Assembly: GCF_900996235.1 (NCBI RefSeq)
Contig: NZ_CAAJGM010000208.1
Coordinates: 124,001-188,000, forward strand
Direction: 5' to 3'
Source: Paraburkholderia sp. BCC1885
GTDB taxonomy: Bacteria; Pseudomonadota; Gammaproteobacteria; Burkholderiales; Burkholderiaceae
DNA: 64,000 nucleotides
The position numbers and the translations under genes were made by a program. Positions 8,881 to 17,346 of this stretch are shown one piece after another. The notes below the pieces were generated by a model. The model saw only the letters and a list, made by a program, of their open reading frames with translations, searched no databases and was not told where the DNA came from. Every line of letters begins with the position of its first letter. The first letter of the stretch is position 1.

Positions 8881-10032
8881 TCACACCGCGCGGACCTCGA
8901 TGATCTTGCCCGCCTTGCCTGTGCGTTCGGCCAGACGGGTGCGGTCCTTGACCGCGCCCGCCAGTTGCCCGCACGCCGCGTCGATGTCGTCGCCGCGCGT
9001 CTTGCGCACGGTGGTGACCACGCCCGCGTCCATCAGCACTTGTGCAAAGCGCTTGATCTGTTCGTTCTTCGAGCGGATCAGGCCCGACTCCGGGAACGGA
9101 TTGAAAGGAATCAGGTTGAACTTGCACGGCACGTCGCGCGTCACGGCCAGCAGTTCGCGCGCTTGCGCTTCGCTGTCGTTGACGCCGTCCAGCATGCAGT
9201 ATTCAAACGTAATGAAATCGCGCGGCGCAACTTTCAGATAACGCTGGCACGCCGCCATCAATTCGCGCAACGGATACTTCTTGTTCAGCGGCACCAGCAT
9301 GTCGCGCAGCGGATCCGTAGGCGCATGCAGCGACACCGCCAGCGCCACCGGCAGATCCGCGCCGAGCCGGTCCATCATGGGCACCACGCCCGAGGTAGAC
9401 AGCGTGACACGCCGGCGCGACAGGCCGTAGGCGTTGTCGTCGAGCATCAGGCGCATGGCCGGCACCACCGCGTCGTAATTCAGGAGCGGCTCGCCCATGC
9501 CCATCATCACGACATTCGTGACGACCCGCTCGCCCTTGCCTTCGCCCCCCGCCGCCCGGCCGCCCGCGACACCCAGCGAGGCGCGCAGCGCGAATTCAGC
9601 CATGCGCAACTGGCCGATGATTTCGCCGGTGGTGAGATTGCGTGAGAAACCTTGTTTGCCGGTGGAACAGAAGCGGCAGTTGACCGCGCACCCGGCCTGC
9701 GACGACACGCACAGCGTGCCGCGGGTTTCTTCCGGGATGAAGACGGTTTCAACCGCATTGCTGTTGCCGACGTCGATCAGCCACTTGCGTGTGCCGTCGG
9801 TAGAGATGTGATCGCTGACGATGCCCGGCATCGTCATGGTTGCACGGCCCTTGAGCTTTTCGCGCAACGACTTCGCCAGATCGGTCATGCCGTCGAAGTC
9901 TGCAGCGTTGTACTGGTGAATCCAGCGCTGCAATTGTTTGGCGCGAAACGGCTTCTCGCCCAGGCTGTCGCAATATGCGACGAGCCCCTGGGCGTCGAGA
10001 TCGAGAAGGTTGACGGTTGGACTGCTCGTCAT
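8881..10032 (-). CDS. rlmN: Dual-specificity 23S rRNA/tRNA A2503/A37 methyltransferase RlmN
   Basis: Radical SAM enzyme that makes 2-methyladenosine in 23S rRNA and in several tRNAs. The 383-residue protein has the radical-SAM cluster motif CAVNCRFC, the GMGEPLLN motif, and the methyl-carrying Cys region near the C-terminus (VRKTRGDDIDAACGQL). A glycine-rich insert (GVAGGRAAGGEGKGE) lies in the middle. ATG at 10032 (MTSSPTVNLLDLD) has AGGA nine bases upstream; a longer reading to 10077 is less likely. Its iron-sulfur cluster ties it to the isc genes in this window. Confidence 0.96.
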   Translation of the reverse strand: MTSSPTVNLLDLDAQGLVAYCDSLGEKPFRAKQLQRWIHQYNAADFDGMTDLAKSLREKLKGRATMTMPGIVSDHISTDGTRKWLIDVGNSNAVETVFIPEETRGTLCVSSQAGCAVNCRFCSTGKQGFSRNLTTGEIIGQLRMAEFALRASLGVAGGRAAGGEGKGERVVTNVVMMGMGEPLLNYDAVVPAMRLMLDDNAYGLSRRRVTLSTSGVVPMMDRLGADLPVALAVSLHAPTDPLRDMLVPLNKKYPLRELMAACQRYLKVAPRDFITFEYCMLDGVNDSEAQARELLAVTRDVPCKFNLIPFNPFPESGLIRSKNEQIKRFAQVLMDAGVVTTVRKTRGDDIDAACGQLAGAVKDRTRLAERTGKAGKIIEVRAV

Positions 10033-10063
10033 ATCGAATCCTGCCATTTCAGTGCGAGACTTT

Positions 10064-10089
10064 CGTTCATGCAACAAGCTGCATGAACG
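10064..10089. repeat. Inverted repeat between ndk and rlmN
   Basis: Perfect 10-base arms CGTTCATGCA (10064-10073) and TGCATGAACG (10080-10089) around a six-base loop lie 32 bases before the rlmN start, in the ndk-rlmN intergenic RNA. No U-run follows on either strand, so it is not a standard terminator. It could be an mRNA-processing or stabilising hairpin or a protein-binding site. Confidence 0.5.
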
Positions 10090-10143
10090 CTTTGGCCGTT
10101 CGCGCCCGTTCCTGCTGCTTTACCTTACTACTTCGCCGAGCGA

Positions 10144-10569
10144 TTAGCGCGAGTAAACGTTGACTTCCGGGAAGAAGAACGCGATCTCGACCTTGGCCGT
10201 TTCCGGTGCATCCGAACCGTGCACGGCGTTTGCGTCGATGCTGTCTGCGAAGTCAGCGCGAATCGTGCCCTTTTCGGCCTTCTTCGGATCCGTTGCGCCC
10301 ATCAGGTCGCGGTGCTTCAGGATAGCGTTTTCACCTTCCAGCGCCTGCACGACCACCGGGCCGGAGATCATGAAATCGACGAGGTCCTTGAAGAACGGAC
10401 GTGCAGCATGCACAGCGTAGAACTTCTCTGCGTCAGCACGCGACAGATGAACCATGCGCGAAGCGATGATCTTCAGACCAGCGTTTTCGAAACGGCTGTA
10501 GATCTGCCCGATCACGTTCTTGGCCACTGCGTCCGGCTTGATAATCGACAGGGTGCGTTCGATCGCCAT
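10144..10569 (-). CDS. ndk: Nucleoside diphosphate kinase
   Basis: Transfers the gamma phosphate from ATP to other nucleoside diphosphates. The 141-residue protein begins MAIERTLSIIKPDAV, the typical Ndk start, and carries the active-site histidine in NAVHGSDA plus the Kpn-loop region RPFFKDLV. Full length for the family. CTGGAG precedes the ATG. It is the first gene of the minus-strand block that runs to hflX. Confidence 0.98.
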   Translation of the reverse strand: MAIERTLSIIKPDAVAKNVIGQIYSRFENAGLKIIASRMVHLSRADAEKFYAVHAARPFFKDLVDFMISGPVVVQALEGENAILKHRDLMGATDPKKAEKGTIRADFADSIDANAVHGSDAPETAKVEIAFFFPEVNVYSR

Positions 10570-10615
10570 AAAAACTCCAGAAAATTAAGAGGTTACAGAT
10601 TCAAATGAATCCGCT

Positions 10616-10621
10616 ATTGTA
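10616..10621 (-). promoter_or_regulatory. Candidate -10 element for ndk
   Basis: The minus strand reads GCTACAAT here, 46 bases before the ndk ATG. The same TACAAT hexamer recurs upstream of several other genes in this window. I see no strong -35 at the right distance, so this is a moderate-confidence call. Confidence 0.45.
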
Positions 10622-10839
10622 GCATGTTCCCATGTATGATTGCGATTGAACCCTTACGGCACTGAAAGACTCCAACGAGGGCTTGTATTTGTCCGTAACA
10701 GAGCGCAGCCGGGGATTGAAACTCCTTAAGTCGGCGCTAATCTTAGGGTTGTACAGTACAGTCAAGCGACCGGCGGCGAACTTGCTGGCCGGCGCGGCAT
10801 AAACCACGGCGAGTCATTTGCCTGATGCAAGGAGAAACC

Positions 10840-11538
10840 ATGAACGACCATCCCTATAGCTTCGGCCGCAACGGTGCGGTCAGCACGGCCGAAACCCGCA
10901 ACCGCGTGCTACGCAATACCTACTGGCTGCTGGCGCTGTCCATGGTGCCAACGGTGCTGGGCGCATGGGTGGGTGTCGCTACGGGTTTCTCGCTGTTCGC
11001 GGCTACCAGCCCGGCCATGAGCATGCTGGCGTTCTTCGCCATCGCGTTCGGCTTCATGTTCGCCATCCAGCGCACCAAAGACAGCGCGGTCGGCGTGTTC
11101 GTGCTGCTCGGCTTCACGTTCTTCATGGGCCTGATGCTGTCGCGCATGCTGAGCTTCATCCTCGGCTTCTCGAACGGTCCGTCGCTGATCATGATGGCGT
11201 TCGGCGGCACGGGCGTGATCTTCACCGCCATGGCCACGATTGCCACGGTCAGCAAGCGTGACTTCTCGGGCCTCAGCAAGTGGCTGTTCATGGGCGTGAT
11301 CGTGCTGATCCTCGCTTCGGTCGCCAATATCTTCCTGCATCTGCCGGCGCTGATGCTGACGGTGTCGGTGCTGGCCATCGTGATCTTCTCGGCGTACATG
11401 CTGTTCGACGTGCAGCGCGTCGTGAACGGCGGCGAGACAAACTACATCACCGCGACGCTCGCCATCTACCTCGATCTGTATAACGTGTTCGTGAACCTGC
11501 TGGCGATCCTCGGCATCTTCGGCGGCAACCGCAACTAA
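10840..11538 (+). CDS. Bax inhibitor-1 family (YccA/YbhL-like) membrane protein
   Basis: The 232-residue protein starts with a short hydrophilic tail and then has seven hydrophobic helices, including NTYWLLALSMVPTVLGAWVG and the C-terminal DLYNVFVNLLAILGIFGG that is diagnostic for the BI-1/UPF0005 family. E. coli relatives are YccA, a modulator of FtsH proteolysis, and YbhL. The ATG at 10840 is preceded by a strong AAGGAGA. It is a single-gene unit ended by a perfect bidirectional terminator; the exact physiological role cannot be read from sequence. Confidence 0.88.
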   Translation: MNDHPYSFGRNGAVSTAETRNRVLRNTYWLLALSMVPTVLGAWVGVATGFSLFAATSPAMSMLAFFAIAFGFMFAIQRTKDSAVGVFVLLGFTFFMGLMLSRMLSFILGFSNGPSLIMMAFGGTGVIFTAMATIATVSKRDFSGLSKWLFMGVIVLILASVANIFLHLPALMLTVSVLAIVIFSAYMLFDVQRVVNGGETNYITATLAIYLDLYNVFVNLLAILGIFGGNRN

Positions 11539-11585
11539 ACGTAGAGCCAGGCGCGTAGCCGGCCACAAACCGGCGCGCCGAACAA

Positions 11586-11621
11586 AAAACGCCCATGACA
11601 GTTGTCTGTCATGGGCGTTTT
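11586..11621. terminator. Bidirectional intrinsic terminator
   Basis: A perfect 16-base stem (11586-11601 and 11606-11621) with loop TTGT has an A-run on one side and a T-run on the other. It lies between the convergent BI-1 gene and the MBL-fold hydrolase and can serve both. Confidence 0.9.
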
Positions 11622-11711
11622 CTTTTGCGCTCGCGCAGCCGCTGCGACAAGCCGCTAGCCGCTAGCCGCTACATCGCTACAGGGCCGCTACAGCTGCAGT
11701 CTCACGCCGCC

Positions 11712-12485
11712 TCAAAGGGTCAGCCAGTCGAATCCATCGTCCTGCGACGCCACCACCACCTCGGTCGCCGCGGCGCCCAGCACGCCCGCCATTGCCGCCT
11801 GCGCGAGTTCCGGCGAATTGTTCTGCTGACTCAGATGCGCCGCCACCAGATGACGCAGCCGCGAACGATCGAGCGAAGCAAGGATCTCCGCCGCCGCCTC
11901 GTTGTTCAGATGGCCATGATTGCCGCCGATGCGCGCCTTCAGCGACTGCGGATAGCGGCTCGCCGCCAGCATCCGCACGTCGTGATTGCATTCGAGCACC
12001 AGCGCGTCGCAGCCGCTCAGCACATTGCTGATATGCGGCGTCGACGTGCCGACGTCGGTCAGCACGCCCAGCCGGCTCGCGCCGTCGGACATCACATATT
12101 GCAAAGGCTCGCGGGCGTCGTGCGGAACGGTATAAGGCAGCACGCTAAGATCGCCGATCGCAACCGCCTCGTCGCCCCACAGGACATGCAGCTCGACCTC
12201 GGCCTCGTCGGCGCCGACTGCGCGCGCCGTGCCCCAGCTCATGTGCAGGGGAATCGACCACTTGCGCGCCAGCGTCAAGGCGCTGCCGATGTGGTCGCTG
12301 TGTTCGTGGGTAATGAGAATGGCGTCGAGGCCCTCGACGCCCAAGCCGAGCCGCGCAAGACGGCGCTCGACTTCTTTCGCCGAAAAGCCGCAGTCCAGCA
12401 ATACGCGCGTGGTGGTCGCGCCGCTTTGCACTTCCACGAGCAAGGCATTGCCTTCACTGCCGCTTCCCAGGCTGGCGAACCGCAC
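11712..12485 (-). CDS. MBL-fold metallo-hydrolase (YycJ/WalJ-like)
   Basis: A 257-residue metallo-beta-lactamase-fold protein. It opens MRFASLGSGSEGNALLVE, typical of the YycJ/WalJ group, and has the zinc motif THEHSDHIGS, a second metal ligand region (LLTDVGTSTPH) and a third (CNHDVRML, GGNHGHLNNE). Related proteins are exonucleases or of unknown substrate. The GTG start at 12485 has AAGGCGAG before it and lies nine bases from the bamC stop, so dapA-bamC-MBL is probably one transcript. Confidence 0.85.
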   Translation of the reverse strand: MRFASLGSGSEGNALLVEVQSGATTTRVLLDCGFSAKEVERRLARLGLGVEGLDAILITHEHSDHIGSALTLARKWSIPLHMSWGTARAVGADEAEVELHVLWGDEAVAIGDLSVLPYTVPHDAREPLQYVMSDGASRLGVLTDVGTSTPHISNVLSGCDALVLECNHDVRMLAASRYPQSLKARIGGNHGHLNNEAAAEILASLDRSRLRHLVAAHLSQQNNSPELAQAAMAGVLGAAATEVVVASQDDGFDWLTL

Positions 12486-12493
12486 GGCTCGCC

Positions 12494-13633
12494 TTAGTTC
12501 AGTTGCGCATGCAGCAACGAAACGATGCGCTGCGCGTCCGACGAGGTGTCCACCTGACCATTGGCGTCGACCACCGCCACCTGGCTTTGCGTGTCACCCT
12601 TCGGACGCACGTTCACGAGGAATTCCTGCGCCGGCTTCTTCGAATTGCCGCTGTAGAACAGCTTGCCGAACAGGCCGTCTTTCTTCAGCTCCTGCGCCGA
12701 ATCCGCGTAACGCACGTAGTAGATGCCCTTTTCGCGATCGCGGTTGTCGACAGCAAAGTTGGTGCGGTCGAGCGCGAGGCCCACACGCAGCCAGGCGCGG
12801 TCGAACGATTCCTGCAGGTCGAGCGTGGCGGCGCCGCCGGCGGCCAGGTCCACCGTGACCGGCGCGGTAGCCGGACGGGCGTCCGTGATCAGTTGCTTCG
12901 ACTGCGCGTCGGTCAGACCGAATTTCTGCATCAGCTTGGCGAGGAACAGCGCTTCCAGCGCCGGATCGCGCGGACGCTCCACCCAACGCGACGAAGTCTT
13001 GTCCTGGCCCGTCAGCATTTCTTCCATCGCGCTATGCGTGATGGAAATGTCGGTGACGTCGTTCGAACCGCGCGAAACCAGCGTGCGGAAGCTGTCACGA
13101 GTTCCCGACGAGTACGCGAAGTCCACCACCTTGCCGATGGTTTTGCGGAACCAGTCGTCCGGAATATTGGCGCGGTTCTCGGCCCAGTCGGTGGTCATGA
13201 TGCCGGTGGTCGGCGCGTCGGTCTTCAGGACAAAGCCATTGTCCTGCCAGAACTCCTGCAACTGCGGCCACAGTTGTTCCGGCGTGCGGCCGTCGACCAC
13301 CAGCCAGCGATGATCGCCGTCGCGCTCGATGTGCATGCCGAGCGGGTCTTGCGCATTCGGCACGCCTTCGGTCGCGTTGCCGGCGGCCGTCACGTTACGC
13401 GTGGGCGCGCCGCCGAGCGCCAGGTTGGTGGGCGGCGCCACGTAGATCTGCGTGGTCGGCGTGGCCTGCAGGTCGCTCGGGACGTTGAGCGGCGGAGCTG
13501 TGCCCGCGCCCTTGTAGTTGACGCGGTCGGAGGCAAACCAGTCGTTCAGCGTGTCACAGCCGGCGAGCGTCACCAGGGCAAGCGCCAGCGCCGCCATGCG
13601 GGTTGCGTGGAGGGAAAGTGCGGAACGTTTCAT
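12494..13633 (-). CDS. bamC: Outer-membrane assembly lipoprotein BamC
   Basis: Lipoprotein subunit of the BAM complex. The 379-residue product has a signal peptide with lipobox LAGC (DTLNDWF follows the acylated Cys), a low-complexity Pro/Ala N-terminal stretch and two helix-grip domains (about 110-230 and 265-379). The ATG at 13633 has AAGGACC upstream; an in-frame start at 13672 would spoil the signal peptide. The dapA-bamC pairing is the same as in E. coli. With bamB also in this window, two of the four BAM lipoproteins are present here. Confidence 0.92.
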   Translation of the reverse strand: MKRSALSLHATRMAALALALVTLAGCDTLNDWFASDRVNYKGAGTAPPLNVPSDLQATPTTQIYVAPPTNLALGGAPTRNVTAAGNATEGVPNAQDPLGMHIERDGDHRWLVVDGRTPEQLWPQLQEFWQDNGFVLKTDAPTTGIMTTDWAENRANIPDDWFRKTIGKVVDFAYSSGTRDSFRTLVSRGSNDVTDISITHSAMEEMLTGQDKTSSRWVERPRDPALEALFLAKLMQKFGLTDAQSKQLITDARPATAPVTVDLAAGGAATLDLQESFDRAWLRVGLALDRTNFAVDNRDREKGIYYVRYADSAQELKKDGLFGKLFYSGNSKKPAQEFLVNVRPKGDTQSQVAVVDANGQVDTSSDAQRIVSLLHAQLN

Positions 13634-13743
13634 GAGGTCCTTCGTGAAGCTGGAACGCGGTGCCTGGTTCAATGCCGGGAACGCGGGCGATGTCGACGTC
13701 GGTTAAGGAAATGCCGGTGACGGGCTGCTCGATGCTGAAACTC

Positions 13744-14664
13744 TCAGCCGAGCAGGCCCGCTTCGCGCAGCGCAGCACGCACCACTTCGTGGTAGCGCGC
13801 ATCGAGCGGGGTGAGTGGCAGGCGGATACCGCCCTGCACCCGCCCCAGTTGCTGCAACGCCCACTTCGCAGGAATCGGGTTCGATTCGATGAAGAGGTTC
13901 TTGTGCAGCGACAGGAGTTTCAGGTGAATCTCGCGCGCGGTTTTCGCGTCGGCCGCCAGCGCGGCCTTGCACAGCTCGCTCATATCGCGCGGCGCAACGT
14001 TCGCCGTGACCGAAATATTGCCGTGGCCGCCCAGCAGCATCAGGGCGATCGCGGTCGGATCGTCACCGCTGTAAATGCCGAAATGCGCGGGCGCGGACTT
14101 GATCAGGTGCGCGGCGCGGTCGATACTGCCCGTCGCTTCCTTCACGCCCACGATGCCCGGCACCTGCGCGCAACGCAGAATCGTCTCGTTCGACATATCC
14201 GCGACCGTGCGGCCGGGGACGTTATACAAAATCACCGGCAGGTCGACCGTTTCCGCGATTTTGGCGAAATGGCGGTAGATGCCTTCCTGGGTCGGCTTGT
14301 TGTAGTACGGCACCACCTGCAGGGTCGCATCCGCGCCCACCGCCTTGGCCTGCTGGGTCAGCTCGACCGCCTCGGTAGTGGAATTGCCGCCCGAACCGGC
14401 GATCACCGGGATCCGGCCAGCCGTGTGTTCCACGGCGGTTTTGACCATCAGCACATGTTCTTCGACCGACAGGGTGGCCGATTCGCCGCTCGTGCCGACC
14501 ACCACGAGCGCGTTCGTGCCCTCTTCGATATGCCAGTCGATCAGCTTGCGAAACGCCGGCAGATCGAGGCTGCCGTCTTCGAGCATCGGGGTGATGATGG
14601 CGGGAATGCTGCCGCGAATCCGCGGACCGTCGCTGGGGTTGCCGCCGTGAGTGCCGTTAGTCAT
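13744..14664 (-). CDS. dapA: 4-hydroxy-tetrahydrodipicolinate synthase
   Basis: First committed enzyme of lysine and meso-diaminopimelate synthesis; condenses pyruvate with aspartate semialdehyde. The 306-residue TIM-barrel protein contains the pyruvate-binding GTSGESATL motif, the catalytic Tyr region VPYYNKPTQEG and the Schiff-base lysine in VGVKEATGS. An N-terminal Gly/Asn-rich extension precedes GSIPAIITPM. It heads the dapA-bamC-MBL cluster and has a TACAAT -10-like element about 30 bases upstream. Confidence 0.97.
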   Translation of the reverse strand: MTNGTHGGNPSDGPRIRGSIPAIITPMLEDGSLDLPAFRKLIDWHIEEGTNALVVVGTSGESATLSVEEHVLMVKTAVEHTAGRIPVIAGSGGNSTTEAVELTQQAKAVGADATLQVVPYYNKPTQEGIYRHFAKIAETVDLPVILYNVPGRTVADMSNETILRCAQVPGIVGVKEATGSIDRAAHLIKSAPAHFGIYSGDDPTAIALMLLGGHGNISVTANVAPRDMSELCKAALAADAKTAREIHLKLLSLHKNLFIESNPIPAKWALQQLGRVQGGIRLPLTPLDARYHEVVRAALREAGLLG

Positions 14665-14695
14665 GAAACGCCATGAATTTAATCAGTAAACCGCG

Positions 14696-14701
14696 ATTGT
14701 A
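14696..14701 (-). promoter_or_regulatory. Candidate -10 element for dapA
   Basis: The minus strand reads GCTACAAT, with the hexamer TACAAT 31 bases before the dapA ATG. It lies just past the stop codon of the upstream methyltransferase gene. No clear -35 was found. Confidence 0.45.
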
Positions 14702-14706
14702 GCGGA

Positions 14707-15312
14707 TTAGCCAGCCAGTTCGTAACAAGGCGGGGGTAATGCCTGAGTGTCACCGGAAGCTGGCTCCGCCTCCAGAATTGCGCAGATCCGCTGGACGTAA
14801 GCCGGACGCGGCTGCGCAAGAAAACCATCCTGAAACGCCACCACCCGCAGACGCGGACGAACCGTGTCGAGCAACTCGCCCGGCGCCAGCAGGAACGCCG
14901 GATTGGACGGCTTGCCGACCGTCTGGTTGCCGTGCGCGAAAGTCTCGTAAATCAGCACGCCGCCGGGCGCGAGCGCCGCGAGCAGTTGCGGGAACAACGG
15001 GCGATGCAGGTAATTCGTCACCACCACCGCGGCGAATTTCGCCTCGCCGGGCAATGGCCAGGGCGCGCCTTCGAGGTCGGCCGCGAGCGTCGTGATCAGC
15101 GGCTCGTCATGCATGGCGGCAAGCGCTGCCGCGTCGCGATCGAGCGCGGTAACTGGATGACCGTGGCCGGCAAACCAGCGCGCGTGCCGCCCCGCACCCG
15201 AGGCGACATCGAGCACCGCGCCGCCGGCCGCCACGAGGTGCGTCCAGCGGCGCACCCAGCGCGACGGCTCGCCGGGCGGCGCGTGAGAAACGGACATAAC
15301 GGGTTCGCTCAT
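14707..15312 (-). CDS. Class I SAM-dependent methyltransferase
   Basis: A 201-residue Rossmann-fold methyltransferase. Motif I is VLDVASGAGRHARWF, followed by an acidic strand end (VTALDRD), the post-I segment AKFAAVVVTNYLHRPLFP, and GGVLIYETFAHGN, which resemble the TehB/UbiE-like group. The substrate cannot be told from sequence. I chose the ATG at 15312 (MSEPVMSV), which clears the end of trpS; an ATG at 15297 or an overlap start at 15405 are alternatives. It lies 58 bases after trpS on the same strand. Confidence 0.8.
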   Translation of the reverse strand: MSEPVMSVSHAPPGEPSRWVRRWTHLVAAGGAVLDVASGAGRHARWFAGHGHPVTALDRDAAALAAMHDEPLITTLAADLEGAPWPLPGEAKFAAVVVTNYLHRPLFPQLLAALAPGGVLIYETFAHGNQTVGKPSNPAFLLAPGELLDTVRPRLRVVAFQDGFLAQPRPAYVQRICAILEAEPASGDTQALPPPCYELAG

Positions 15313-15370
15313 GGCCTGCAAAAAGCGCTGCGCGCGGTAGGTGCCGGACGCCTCGGAAGCGCCAAAGGCA

Positions 15371-16573
15371 TCAATTGTACGAGAGGCCCATTGCCTCACG
15401 CACATCGCGCATCGTTTCGGTGGCGAACCGGCGCGCCTTGTCGCAGCCGTCGGCGACGATCGCGCGCAACAGCGACGGGTCGTCCATGTATTTCTGCGCG
15501 CGTTCGAGCATGGGCTGCTGTTCGCGCAGGATGCCTTCGATCACCGGCTGCTTGCAATCCAGACAGCCAATGCCGGCCGAGCGGCAGCCCTTTTGCACCC
15601 ACTCGTGGGTGGTTTCGTCCGTGTAGACCTGGTGCAGTTGCCATACCGGACACTTGTCCGGGTCGCCCGGATCGGTGCGGCGCACGCGCGCGGGATCGGT
15701 CGGCATGGTGCGGACTTTCTTGCCGATGGTCTCCGCGTCTTCGCGCAGGCCGATCGTATTGCCGTAAGACTTCGACATCTTCTGGCCGTCGAGTCCGGGC
15801 ATGCGCGACGCTTCCGTCAGCATGGCCTGCGGCTCGACGAGGATGATCTTGCGCGAGCCTTCGAGGTAACCAAACAGGCGCTCGCGGTCGTTCATCGACA
15901 GGCTCTGCGACTCCTGCAACATCGCCCGCGCCTGTTCGAGCGCTTCGTCGTCGCCTTCCTGCTGATAGGCATTGCGCAACTCGTGATAGAGCTTCGAGCG
16001 CTTGCCGCCCAGCTTCCGGGCGGCTTCGTTAGCCTTCTCTTCGAAGCCCGGCTCACGGCCGTACAGGTAGTTAAAGCGGCGGGCGATTTCACGCGTCATT
16101 TCGACGTGCGGCACCTGGTCTTCGCCGACCGGCACGAGCGAGCCGCGATACAGCAGAATGTCCGCCGCCATCAGCACCGGATAGCCGAGGAAGCCGTAGG
16201 TCGAAAGATCCTTATCCTTCAGCTTCTCCATTTGCTCCTTGTAGGTCGGCACGCGTTCCAGCCAACCCAGCGGCGTGCTCATGCCGAGCAGCAGCGCCAG
16301 TTCCGCATGCTCGGGCACCTTGCTCTGGATGAAGAGCGTCGCCTGAGCCGGATCGATGCCCGACGCGAGCCAGTCGATCAGCACTTCCCAGACGTTCTTT
16401 TCGATGACCTCGGGCGTTTCGTAATGCGTGGTGAGCGCGTGCCAGTCGACCACACAGAAAAAGCACGGATACTCGGACTGCAGCCGGACCCAGTTTTTCA
16501 GCACGCCGTGATAGTGGCCGAGGTGCAGGGAGCCGGTAGGCCGCATGCCGGAGAAGATACGGTCAGGGAACAT
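15371..16573 (-). CDS. trpS: Tryptophanyl-tRNA synthetase, possible Fe-S type
   Basis: Class Ic synthetase that charges tRNA-Trp. The 400-residue protein has the HIGH-type motif HLGH (17-20), the KMSKS motif at 265-269, and an extra charged segment of roughly 60 residues (about 172-238) that makes it longer than the 334-residue E. coli enzyme. Four cysteines at 308, 330, 337 and 340 have spacing C-x21-C-x6-C-x2-C, nearly that of the [4Fe-4S] TrpRS of Thermotoga maritima (x22, x6, x2 as I recall). Cluster binding here is inference. It lies between an M50 protease gene and a methyltransferase gene. Confidence 0.96.
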   Translation of the reverse strand: MFPDRIFSGMRPTGSLHLGHYHGVLKNWVRLQSEYPCFFCVVDWHALTTHYETPEVIEKNVWEVLIDWLASGIDPAQATLFIQSKVPEHAELALLLGMSTPLGWLERVPTYKEQMEKLKDKDLSTYGFLGYPVLMAADILLYRGSLVPVGEDQVPHVEMTREIARRFNYLYGREPGFEEKANEAARKLGGKRSKLYHELRNAYQQEGDDEALEQARAMLQESQSLSMNDRERLFGYLEGSRKIILVEPQAMLTEASRMPGLDGQKMSKSYGNTIGLREDAETIGKKVRTMPTDPARVRRTDPGDPDKCPVWQLHQVYTDETTHEWVQKGCRSAGIGCLDCKQPVIEGILREQQPMLERAQKYMDDPSLLRAIVADGCDKARRFATETMRDVREAMGLSYN

Positions 16574-16577
16574 GGTT

Positions 16578-17243
16578 TTATTGAAAAAGCGAAGCGATAG
16601 GGGTCAGGACGGCGGTCACGGCGTCATAACCGAGACTGACGAGCGGGCTCAGCCAGAAGCGGGTCAACAGGCCGGTGAACAGCAGCGCCATCACGATAAA
16701 AAAACCATACGGCTCGAGGCGCGCCAGTGCAATCGCCTGACGCGGCGGCAACAGCGCGGTCAGCACACGCCCGCCGTCGAGCGGCGGCAGCGGAAACAGG
16801 TTGATCACGCCAAGCACCAGATTGACGCCGACACCGGCCGCCGCCATGCGCGTGAAAAACGGCTCGTCGACGCCGGCCACGCCGAGCGCCACGCTGAACA
16901 CGCCCCACAGAAGCGCCTGCACGAAATTGCACAGCGGCCCGGCGAGTGCGACCCACAGGCTACCCCAGCGCGGATTGCGCAGATTGCCGAAGGCGACCGG
17001 CACCGGTTTCGCGTAACCGAACATGAAGGCGCCGCTGGTGGCGAAGTACAGCAGAAGCGGAATGGCGATGGTCCCGAGCGGGTCGATGTGCCGCATCGGA
17101 TTGAACGAAACGCGCCCGAGCGCGTAAGCGGTATTGTCGCCGAGCATGCGCGCAACATAGCCGTGAGCGGCCTCGTGCAGCGTAATGGCAAAAATCACCG
17201 GCAACGCGTAGACCGCGATTGTCTGTATCAGGGAAGATTCCAT
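16578..17243 (-). CDS. Site-2 protease family (M50) membrane metalloprotease
   Basis: A 221-residue multi-pass membrane protein with the zinc motif HEAAH (ITLHEAAHGYVARML) in the first hydrophobic region and the second motif region NLFPLPPLDGGRVL, where the Asp is the third metal ligand. About five to six hydrophobic helices are visible. Homologues are short S2P proteases without a PDZ domain; substrates are unknown. It ends four bases before the trpS start, so the two are probably co-transcribed. A TACAAT hexamer lies only eight bases before the ATG. Confidence 0.88.
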   Translation of the reverse strand: MESSLIQTIAVYALPVIFAITLHEAAHGYVARMLGDNTAYALGRVSFNPMRHIDPLGTIAIPLLLYFATSGAFMFGYAKPVPVAFGNLRNPRWGSLWVALAGPLCNFVQALLWGVFSVALGVAGVDEPFFTRMAAAGVGVNLVLGVINLFPLPPLDGGRVLTALLPPRQAIALARLEPYGFFIVMALLFTGLLTRFWLSPLVSLGYDAVTAVLTPIASLFQ

Positions 17244-17251
17244 AGCCTGCT

Positions 17252-17257
17252 ATTGTA
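17252..17257 (-). promoter_or_regulatory. Candidate -10 element at the M50 protease start
   Basis: The minus strand reads TTACAAT with only eight bases between the hexamer and the ATG at 17243. If this is a true -10, transcription would begin about at the start codon, giving a leaderless or near-leaderless mRNA. No obvious -35. Confidence 0.4.
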
Positions 17258-17346
17258 ACAACGCCATTGCGTGCGTCTGTCCGCTTTCGCTCATGCAGGC
17301 GCCCCTGCGACTGGCCGTCCTGCTGCAGGCACAACCCTGCGGCCCT

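Noticed and set aside
15374..15379. TACAAT as a promoter element for the methyltransferase gene downstream of trpS
   Set aside because: These bases are the last Tyr-Asn codons of trpS before its stop, so the hexamer is explained by coding sequence.
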